DNA of 64,000 bases from Nematostella vectensis (taxonomy: Eukaryota; Cnidaria; Anthozoa; Actiniaria; Edwardsiidae), in assembly GCF_932526225.1 (NCBI RefSeq), contig NC_064045.1, positions 6,742,998 to 6,806,997 on the forward strand, given 5' to 3'. Positions 55,565 to 64,000 of the stretch are shown one piece after another. The notes beneath the pieces were generated by a model. It ran no database searches. It was not told the DNA's origin and was given only the letters and a program-made list of their open reading frames with translations. The stretch's first letter is position 1. Each line of letters begins with the position of its first letter. A program made the position numbers and the translations under genes.

Positions 55565-55791
55565 CTAAAGCGCCGCATTGTCACCAGTTTACTTCCGGTC
55601 GATTACGTAACAATCTCCGATGATTTCTAACGGAAAACGCGAAACATATTTCAAAATTGTAAAAGCAGTGTGTATATTGGAAGTTTCTTTAGGAATGTGA
55701 CTGATAATTAAGTAGCGCGGATTCTAATAGATTCTTTTTTTTCATGTCAGTTGAGGTTTAGTAAAGAAACTGGTGAAAATGCCGCTTTAAA
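55565..55791. mobile_element. TTAAAGCCGC MITE, copy 5
   Basis: GCCGCATTGTCACCAGTTTA and CCGATGATTTCTAACGGAAA match the family. The right end (TGGTGAAAATGCCGCTTTAA) is diverged. It lies just 3' of the EGF gene. Confidence 0.8.
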
Positions 55792-55823
55792 CGGGTAGGC
55801 TTTGAATATATCACTTACCATAA

Positions 55824-57892
55824 CTAGTTTCCAAATAGCCACTTGAAAAAGCTTTTAATCTTCTCACCAATGTGATGCCACCAATGTTTAGGGGTCGGTG
55901 GCGAATCGACTTGAAACCCTATCATCAAAGCAGGCGTGATGAGCGAAGAACGAGGTAAAAGCATGGGTTTATTAAAACAGAAACCTACTTCTACAGGGCC
56001 GTAGCAGGCATCGAGATATTGGGAGGGCACAATACAGAAACATTAAAAAATATCAAGAAAATCGAGCCAAAAGTTTTTGCCAAACGCGGGTCACTTCCAT
56101 ATAAGGAAACTCATATATTCCTTATTTGGAAAATCTGCATGATTATTGTAATTTTTAAGGTGAGCATACCCCAGGGGCTTCGTAAACTTTATGACTTGTA
56201 ACCAGAAGAGAAAAACAGTCACTGTGACCATCTTTAGTTAGTCGAGAAGGTCCCTGAAAAGAAACTAAGTTTCCTCGGTACCAGACCCCTAAAACGACAA
56301 CGTTTTCTTTAAGAGGGGCACATGCCCTCAGTTCCCCACCCCCTGCTACGGCCCTGAAAAATAAATATTAGTAACAATAAGAATGAGAATATCACAATTA
56401 ATAATTTTTACATCATTCTGTTTGTTTTTGCGTCTGGAAAACACATTTTGAAAATGTGTTTTCGTGTGTGTGATTTTTTTTATTTAAATACAGCACTTAC
56501 CATGTTCTAGTTTTGCCACATTGCTATGGCAAGTTTTGCCATCACCGTGGAAACCAACCTTACAGGAGCATCTAAACGACCCAAGTGTGTTATAACATGT
56601 TGCATGGAGACTGCATTTGTGGCTTGCATCTCTACACTCATCAATATCACGACAATGAGCGCCGTTACCACGAAATCCATCTTTGCAGGAACATACAAAC
56701 GACCCAAGTGTGTTATGACATATCGCATATGGACTGCATTTATGGCTTGCATCTCGGCACTCATTAATATCATGACAATAAGCGCCGTTACCACGAAATC
56801 CATCTTTGCACGAACATACAAACGACCCAAGTGTGTTATAACATATCGCATGGGGACTGCATTTATGGCTTGCATCTCGGCACTCATCAATATCATCACA
56901 AGAAGCGCCGTTGCCATAAAAGCCAGACTTGCATGTGCAATGGTGTGAGCCAATGTTATTTCTGCATCTCGCGTTCTTGTCACATGCGTGGTTCCCTGTT
57001 ACACATTCGTCAATGTCGGTACAATTTCTTCCATCTCCACTGAACCCAGGATTGCATGTGCAATGGTACGATCCAATGGTGTTGTTGCATCTCGCATTCT
57101 TGTCACATGTGTGGTTCCCTGTTACACATTCATCAATGTCGGTACAATTTCTTCCATCTCCACTGAACCCAGGATTGCATGTGCAATGGTACGATCCAAT
57201 GGTGTTATTGCATCTGGCGTTCTTGTCACATGTGTGGTTCCCTGTTACACATTCGTCATTAGCATCGGTGCAATTTTTTCCGTGTCCGCTAAACCCTGAA
57301 TAAAACAAATTTTAAACTATAGTAAAGATGTTTTTTTTCTTGGTTAAAAGAATAATATGCAATTTTATTTGGCAATAAAGTTTTACTACTCGCTCTATTC
57401 TAGCCAATCTGAGTGCGGGTAAAAATTTGACTGTAGTATTCACAGCTGAATACACCAACATATTAATTAAGTCGCTTTCGAGGCTTAAAGCGATTTTTTT
57501 AAATTAAAATAAAAATAAATTCAGAAGAATGCGTGGGATTTTACTCTTACGATCGTCCTATGAAATTATTTCTAAAGTATTCTTTATCAATCCACACTAG
57601 CAAAAAGCAAAAGACTACAAATTGTGTTAGACTTTGCACCGATGATTCATAATATATTAATATTAAAAGTGGACAGGAGGCATACTCAATACAAATGCTC
57701 AAATCTATGACGTTTCAAACCTACTCTTTCATCGGAATGAAAAGTCAGTTCACACTTACGGTTAGAATATGGGTCATGGACTTTTCGCCATGGAATCGCT
57801 GCTATGAACAGAACGGTCACGATAACAACACTGACCACTGCAGTAACGCGCAGTTTTTTCATGTCTTTAATCTTCATCGTCGGTAACATCAT
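55824..57892 (-). CDS. Type II membrane protein with six EGF-like domains and amphipathic C-tail
   Basis: Three exons on the minus strand: 57892-57760, 57295-56501, 55918-55824; 1,023 nt, 340 residues; phases match (1 then 1). Residues 1-44: short cytosolic KIKDMKKLR, then a membrane segment VTAVVSVVIVTVLFIAAI, so a signal anchor. One long exon then holds six tandem EGF domains. Three carry CVTGNHTCDKNARC and three carry CRDASHKCSPHAIC, most introduced by DIDEC/DINEC and so of the calcium-binding type. The final exon adds FQVDSPPTPKHWWHHIGEKI then KSFFKWLFGN, a Trp- and Lys-rich amphipathic helix. An exon joining the first and second may have been missed, since the junction reads SNRFSGHGKNC. 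A further donor (gtaagt at 55817) lies just after the stop. Likely extracellular adhesion or signalling; partner unknown. Confidence 0.8.
55993..56360. mobile_element. CCGTAGC MITE inside the EGF gene
   Basis: Begins CAGGGCCGTAGCAGGC and ends CCTGCTACGGCCCTG, a 15-16 bp terminal inverted repeat. The interior is homologous to 53145-53580 and 59903-60443. It sits in the intron between exons 57295-56501 and 55918-55824. Confidence 0.85.
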
Positions 57893-59602
57893 TTTGTCTC
57901 TTGTTATACCTATAAAATAAAGAATGAAAAATACTATGAACATTGGGATTCAATTGTTCGCTCGACAGCAATCATCAATTTTGATGTGGGAATAGATCTT
58001 AATTTTATTTACGGAGTAATTTTCAATGTTATAGCGCGAAAAGCATTTAGGCGTTTTTCTTTCGCTAAAAAAGTCTTCAGAGAAGGAGAAACGATATTTA
58101 CCCTGTGCTGTTGTGGACTCTTTACTATTGGAATTGGCGTTCTCTCTCCTTTCTCGCGAAGACTATTTTGAAAGCAAATAGAACCAGGTTGCTTATCGAC
58201 GAGAAACGAACCATCTAATGTTTTGAAATTGTAAGCCAATCATGATGTTCCACGAAATAAAAGAATTCCAAGAATTCGGAATTTGAGGGTATTCCCCTAT
58301 ATATTTAGTATTAACACGAGCCTTGTTTTGAAACCTTATGAAAAACGGTTTTTAGCTTTTTTTCAAAATGGCCTTTTGTAATCTAAAGATATTCCCTCGG
58401 CTTGCTAGATTTTGCATCAAAATAAAATAGACCGGTTAGAGCTGATTATATAACAAATATATGGCACGCTCTTCGAGTCTATGCATAAATCATAAATCGG
58501 GGGAAACCCCGTTCGAATAGTATTGTTTCAGATGGTGCAATAATGATGTAGCTGTAGGCTATGAAACCCTATGCAAATAAGACGTTCATATCAGAAGTGA
58601 ATTTTTACTATAACTTTACACAGTGGCTATATGTCCTCTAATGGGTAAATGCCCGACAAAAAATGAAAAATCTGAGCCTCTTTCAGTCCTGATGCGTTCT
58701 AAATACAGAATCAAATTGTGCTCATAGTAACAATCTTATTATTGCTATTGTTCATTAGCGTAATTCTCTTCCTAAAAATTCATTGAGTATTATATTCTTT
58801 TATACACTTAAATTCAGCCTTAAAATGTCCCAAAAAGAACGGCCCACCCTCAACTTAAAATTAGACGTTCATATAAAAAAAAGAAGAATGTAACAAGGAT
58901 GCAGACAGGATGAAGGAAAATAAAGGTTATTGACTGACCCTCCCGTTCTAGTGACACTTCTATTGGAAAAAGAGAAAAGCATTAGTCACTGTTACGCACC
59001 ATAAACATTACGCTGCACTTTTTGTTTTCGTGAAACATTGAATTGAGGGAAATAACTTATGAAGAAAACATAAACAATTCGTTGAATTGATGATTTCGGT
59101 AAAACCTAAAGGAAGGAAGAACATTTTTTTCTTAAAAGTTTCGGGCTATAAATCAAAATATCTTGCAGCAAAAATATAAAACAAAAACAAAAATATATTC
59201 AATATTGAAATAACGGAAGAAAACTCAATATAACATAAAAGTGCACACTGTATACATACATTTACGATCACTTTCCTAAACCAATTACTTAGTTGTTGGT
59301 CTTGGAGTGTTGATCAGAGTATTATGCGGCCAACTTCAAATAAACCGGTTTACAAGAATAAAAACTTTTTTAAGAAATAGAGATTATCAAAAAGTAGCAG
59401 GAGTACATTAGAGTTTATTTCCCAAAATTCTGCACGGTATGAAATAAAGGGTTTTTAAGTCTTTAAGGAGGCAAGTTTGACTTTTAAAAAAAGATTGAAT
59501 TTTTTTTTCAATTTCCTCTCGCTTCCTTGTTATTGTTTAAATACACCGGCCTTTTTGCAAGAAACTACGGGTGAATTCTAATACTTTATTGACGATACTT
59601 AT
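57893..59602. other. Upstream of EGF gene, AT-rich, no gene seen
   Basis: A minus-strand acceptor (ttttatag at 57907-57914 read in reverse) precedes the EGF gene's Met, so a 5' UTR exon probably lies in this stretch. A candidate promoter cannot be placed. No other feature. Confidence 0.35.
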
Positions 59603-59793
59603 AGCCAAATTCGTTGTTGCGCGACCTGCCAGAATCCCAAATTCCTTTCTTTGTTTGGGAATAGCGTGTAGTCAATCAAACCAAACAATCAAAACCAGAC
59701 AAACCGCCCCCAAAGCTTGTCTGACTACGCGCTATTCCCAAAAGAGACAAAGACTTTGGATTCGCCGATGTCGCGCAACAACAAATTTAGCTG
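59603..59793. mobile_element. Palindromic MITE, ~190 bp
   Basis: AAATTCGTTGTTGCGCGAC pairs with GTCGCGCAACAACAAATTT, and GGGAATAGCG with CGCTATTCCC. Arms of about 80 bp around a short A/C-rich centre. Confidence 0.85.
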
Positions 59794-59902
59794 TAATTGA
59801 ACGCATCTCAGTATGTCGCTTGCCAAGCAAGGGAGGGAATTACAAACGTGTTAATTCGATCCATCGAGCTTAACGAGATAATGTCCAGAGAACAGCAGGT
59901 AC

Positions 59903-60443
59903 CAGGCCCGTACCCATGATTTTTCTTGGGGGGAAATCCGGAAAAATGGACCTAATTTTTCCCTGGGGGAGTTCTCTGATAAAAGTCTGACATATGAAGA
60001 AAACGTTGTCGTTTTGAGGGACTGGTACGGAGGACTCTTAGTTTCTTTTCAGATACTTTCTCTTTTGACTAGAGATGGTCGCAGTCACTGTTTTTCTCTT
60101 CTGATTACGTCATAATGTTTTCGAAGCACCTGCGGTACGGTAGCCTTAAAAATTACAAGAATCGCAGTTTTTAATAGTAGTTTCCTTATATGGAAGTGAC
60201 CGCGTTTGGCAAAAACCACAATTTTTGGCTTAATTTTCTTGATATGCACCCCTGAAAGAACAAAACTTTTTCTATTTATTATCTAATTTTTCTACAAAAA
60301 AGTCTGACTTACGGATTAGTTATGGATAGTTTTTATGGATTAGTTATGGATAGTTTTGTCTACAAACAGCACGTCTATTGAGAACCGAAAGTGGACTTTC
60401 CACCGTTGTCCGTTCGCACCCCCCCCCTTGGGTACGGGCCTGG
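59903..60443. mobile_element. CCGTACCCA MITE, longest copy
   Basis: Begins CCAGGCCCGTACCCATGA and ends TGGGTACGGGCCTGG, a 15-bp terminal inverted repeat. Interior homologous, in reverse, to 53145-53580 and 55993-56360. A poly-C run lies near the right end (60420-60428). Confidence 0.85.
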
Positions 60444-60462
60444 GTATTCTTGGCTATGTGAA

Positions 60463-60535
60463 TGAGCCGATGGAAATGGATGCTTTGTGCGATTCAAAAC
60501 AATGTGTAAGCATAAAATGGCGGCGTGATTAGGTT
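60463..60535. repeat. Fragment of dispersed GATGGAAATGGAT repeat
   Basis: AGCCGATGGAAATGGATGC and AAAATGGCGGCGTGATT match 34464-34545 and 62640-62712, and in reverse 18550-18625. Confidence 0.65.
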
Positions 60536-60939
60536 CCTTTGAAAGCTGTTATTGCCTCTTGCGAGCTCATCCGGCAATTCGCAGTTAGCGACCGCAGGCC
60601 GAACCAAATTGATCGAGAAAAGTAATAATAATAATAATCATAAAATAACAAAAAAAATATAACAAATAAGTGAAGGATAAATACATAAATCACTATATCT
60701 ATGTCGACTGAAAATACACGAAATACCTTAGGGCGAACAAAAAGGATCGAAAAAATATATAAACAAATAAAAAGTACAAAACAACAAAAAATGTAAAAAT
60801 GAGTGGAAGAGGAATAAATAAATCATTATATACATTATATCTCGGCTAAAAATACACGAAAAACCTTGTTATGTATAACGTTTGTACATGGTTATAATCA
60901 AACGGATAAAAAAACAAAATCTCTAAATAAAATTTCTTG

Positions 60940-61145
60940 CCATGCCTTCACTGAGCATGCGCACCCGCAAGGGTTTGTATTGTCACGTGATCACGCAGCT
61001 CGTTTTTAGGAGTCTCTGTGACAAAACAAGATACAGGCATAAGTTTTATAAGTGCAAGGAAAGAGGTTGTTGAAAGCTGAGCTGGTTTACCTCAGGGCGA
61101 TCTGGAGTTCCATTCCGTGTTCTGCTATTAAGCAACAGTAAGTTA
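60940..61145 (+). promoter_or_regulatory. Possible promoter and noncoding first exon of a gene leaving to the right
   Basis: GAGCATGCGCA (NRF1-like) and GTCACGTGATCACG (E-box) occur within 35 bp of each other, in a locally GC-richer stretch. About 140 bp downstream there is a GTAAGTT donor (61138-61144) after AAGCAACA. No downstream coding exon is found in the window, so this is weak. Confidence 0.25.
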
Positions 61146-61550
61146 TGAAGTATCTTTATAATTTTCATCATATCCTATCAAAGAGAGATATGAGATATCT
61201 TTGTGATATACGTCTTAAACTAGAAACTAGATTTCATAAGCTAATAAAAAATAGAGCTATGCGGAACCCTTTCTTCCGCGCACATTGTTCGTAAAAAAGC
61301 GATTCCTCTTATCATTATTTCAGATATTTTGTGGTATACTTTCCCTATGCGTTGCTAGAAATAAGAAATAATTGTGAAGCGTTCTTTTCTATTTATTATA
61401 ATTTAAGAAACAATATCCCCATTTTGATATTCACTTTAAATGATAAATTCAATAAAAAAAATCCATAAAGCAACTTTTAACAACAACAAAAAAACATAGA
61501 AAGAAAGTTTAGCGCTTAAAGCTAAACTAGCCCTCATTCAATTTAAAAAA

Positions 61551-61665
61551 AGGTCTAATAGAAAAAAAGGTTTAATAAACCTATTCTCTATATCTCAGAG
61601 GTCTAATAGACCTTTCCTCTATATCTCAGAGGTCTAATAGACCTTTCCTCTATATCTCAGCAAAT
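61551..61665. repeat. ~31-bp tandem repeat, 3 copies
   Basis: GGTCTAATAGACC (a palindrome) and CTCTATATCTCAG repeat three times; the first copy is diverged (GGTTTAATAAACC). Confidence 0.9.
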
Positions 61666-62639
61666 AAAAATAGCTAGTTTATGTTTCTTTTATCCATGGC
61701 CTGGGTTGTACTCTCATATATTTGTTACGTGAAAAAGATAACGGGTTTATGTGTTTTTATTGGCCATGACACTTGGTTTCTGACATGGGATTGTCGAGAA
61801 AATTTAGAAATAGCCCCCCAAATACCTAAATATTGCGTCACGATTACTCCTTAAAATAAACATTAAAAGCAGATCAATTACGTTTTGATAGCCTTGAAAG
61901 CCTGTTTCATCTAAACGTCTCTGTGCATCAGAGAATTTAACCAAAATAACAGCCTTAAAGATACGGTATGTCTAACTAAATACTGATACCAATTCCCTGA
62001 TTTTAAGCCATTGAAAGATACTAGAAAAAAAGTACCCTCCCACATGTTAAACATCATCTCCCTTTTAGGGTCTAACCTTACAGAAGCGCTGAACGCTGAA
62101 CGCTGAACGCAAATCTTATAGAACACCCCCCCCCCCCCCCCAGGGCTTAAGCATCTTGCAGAAGCGCTAAACGCGGATAACACTCCCCTCCCAAATCTTA
62201 TAGAACAGCTTTCCCCAGGTTCTAAGCACTTTGCAGAAGCGCTGAAGTTCTGAAATAAAACAGGTACAATTGCTGTATACAAAAATGAAATATTTCGTTA
62301 TACGAAGTCAGAATTGCTATTAATCCTAAAGCCGACATAAAACGGAGAAACATCTCAGTGAGTGGGTAAGAGGCTTTAAATCTTAAGAGAAAAGCGGAAG
62401 CCCATACAAAAGTAAAGCACAAACAAGTCGAAATAGTTTCCTCTCTAGTTTAAGTATATTTCCAGCGTCTATATGAGCACGTAGCCGCCTTGAGTGTTCA
62501 AGAACGTCGATCAACCACTTCTTTGTTTATAAATGACAATACAACTGTTATTTGCAAGAAAACTTCAAAATAACCATCCACGATGGAAGTGATACTTTCT
62601 CAATGATAATTGATTGAAAGCTTATCAGTGACTTGCTTG

Positions 62640-62712
62640 AATTAGCCGATGGAAATGGATTCTCTGAGTCACTCGGTTTTGTGTGTGAGCGAAAAATGGC
62701 GGCGTGATTGGT
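62640..62712. repeat. Fragment of dispersed GATGGAAATGGAT repeat
   Basis: AGCCGATGGAAATGGATTC and AAAATGGCGGCGTGATT, as at 34464 and 60463. Confidence 0.65.
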
Positions 62713-63511
62713 CCTTCCACAGATTTTTTTCTAACTTTCACAGAGGCTGTATCACTACATATTGAAATGATTCTGGTAGTGTCGTCAAAAAGCTAACGCT
62801 CAATTTTGCGTCAGTCTCAAATAAGTGCAAAACATGTTGTTTGTTTTTATGTGCTACTACATTATTGCGTGTTAATACAAATACAATGTTTAAATTTGTG
62901 CACTCTCTATACATTGGGTCATCTATGGTAAAAAATCTAGAGCAACCGCATAAACATTGACTGTTCTGTGCGAAGTTTAAAATTGATAACGCCCTCTGTT
63001 TATGATTTGTTGATGACGCGCGAGCGACCTTAAGAGCCATGTGACACGGGAGAATAAGAGATTTTGAAAATTAAGATGACAGTAGATAAAAGTAAATGAT
63101 AACCACTAAGGAAAGCACTCCATCAAATATGGCAACACTTGTCACCAAGCGTCACTTATAACAGATGGTCGAGAAAAAACTGTGATGATCTGAAGTTATA
63201 TAGATCTTATTTAGTGGACCCGGTTAATAAGAACGACTTAGGGATCAACAGGCATATCCCTATTCAATGGGACCCCGTTAATCAGGACAGCTTTAGTAAC
63301 TGAATAGTGTCCTAATAACAATAATGTTCTGCCTCTCGAAACTTGCACAAAGGGAGGATACTTATTTAAAAAAACTCCCATAACATCGTGGTGTCACTAA
63401 AAGCGAGTATCTTATATTTTAGCAGTCAAAAAAAAGTATTGTTGTGCTTATCTGCTATCGTAAACTTGATCCCAACCTTGATATTTGAGTGTATTCCAAT
63501 ATATTTCTATT
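62713..63511. other. Intergenic, no supported gene
   Basis: A 100-codon minus-strand frame (63040-62738) has no recognisable domain, and no splice context was found. 62085-62250 just to the left holds short AGCGCTGAACGC tandem copies with a poly-C run. Confidence 0.35.
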
Positions 63512-63677
63512 CACGGCATTTTCACAAGTTTACTTCCGTAGGGCCGACGGAAACAACAATCAACACCAACACTATTTAACAGGCCATTCGCTCTAAAAAT
63601 TTTCCGTTTTACGTTTAAAATAATCGAGATTGTTACTTAATCGACCGGAAGTAACCTGATGACATTGCTGCTTTAAA
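63512..63677. mobile_element. TTAAAGCCGC MITE, copy 6 (decayed)
   Basis: CACAAGTTTACTTCCG at the left and CGACCGGAAGTAACCTGATG ending GCTTTAAA at the right; the interior is shortened. Family of 31715-31926. Confidence 0.7.
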
Positions 63678-63859
63678 AGGATTGTCCAAAAATTTGATTA
63701 TCGAAAAGCTCTTCGGGATTTTGTAAAACATCGCCACGATCGGGTGCGCAAATAGCCCCGATAGCCTACTGCTCCACGCAGTCGAATACCTCTGTTGATA
63801 GCAGGGAAGTTTTCCCAAACGTCAATAGCCTATCTCCGAATTACTCTCCACTGCTTTTA

Positions 63860-63943
63860 AAGAAAAGCTTTTAATCGAGGCCCTGTGGCCATTCTGTTAC
63901 ATTTATAGTTTTAGCACAGGGCCTCGATTTGAAGCTTTTCTTG
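63860..63943. repeat. Hairpin with ~28-bp arms
   Basis: AAGAAAAGCTTTTAATCGAG and GCCCTGTG pair with CACAGGGC and CTCGATTTGAAGCTTTTCTT across a 25-base loop. It could be a foldback element or a structured transcript; nothing decides. Confidence 0.75.
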
Positions 63944-64000
63944 GTAGTTTCTTTGTGTTACGGAGCACCAGCACCAAAGACATATTATGTGTTGGGACAA

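Noticed and set aside
1-64000. tRNA or rRNA genes
   Set aside because: None recognised by eye on either strand; a covariance-model scan would be needed to exclude them fully.

Overview
The window reads as intron-rich, AT-rich metazoan nuclear DNA. Best guess is an anthozoan cnidarian (sea anemone or coral). The reasons are single-copy metazoan genes with strong vertebrate-like similarity, a CR1/L2-type retrotransposon with a 2A-like leader, and dense palindromic MITEs. The species cannot be proved from sequence alone.

Layout. (1) 384-39784, + strand: 31 exons of one gene, an ortholog of TMEM94 (KIAA0195), a P-type-ATPase-like multi-pass membrane protein. The 31 exons join in phase to 1,154 codons plus a stop. 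The first exons, about 200 residues by comparison with the human protein as I remember it, lie left of the window. Its introns hold an antisense full-ORF retrotransposon (about 1333-5040), a 7.8-kb 60-bp minisatellite (9507-17348), other tandem arrays, several MITEs, and a complete antisense single-exon GPCR gene (36445-37461). (2) 40270-41730: 21-bp tandem array with a 649-bp duplication, just past the TMEM94 poly(A) signals. (3) 43024-48360, - strand: five coding exons of a PIDD1-like gene (LRR, two ZU5, UPA-like, two death domains), convergent with TMEM94. Upstream is a nested tandem duplication (48.5-50.7 kb). (4) 51.7-55.8 kb: mostly small transposons and low-complexity tracts. (5) 55824-57892, - strand: three-exon gene for a type II membrane protein with six EGF domains and a cationic amphipathic tail. 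(6) 58-64 kb: no convincing coding gene; MITEs, hairpins and one promoter-like stretch.

The most unusual signal is in TMEM94. In at least eight of its introns the tandem repeat is built from the splice junction itself. Repeat units carry copies of the first bases of the following exon with its 3' splice site, or of the last bases of the preceding exon with its 5' splice site. The 7.8-kb minisatellite is the extreme case: about 130 copies of the acceptor junction of a transmembrane exon. Its last six units are stop-free and in frame with the exon. Another array repeats a cassette with a TACTAAC branch-site motif, an acceptor and a donor. This suggests splice junctions here repeatedly seed tandem duplication, leaving arrays of decoy or alternative splice sites and possibly raw material for new introns or exon extensions.
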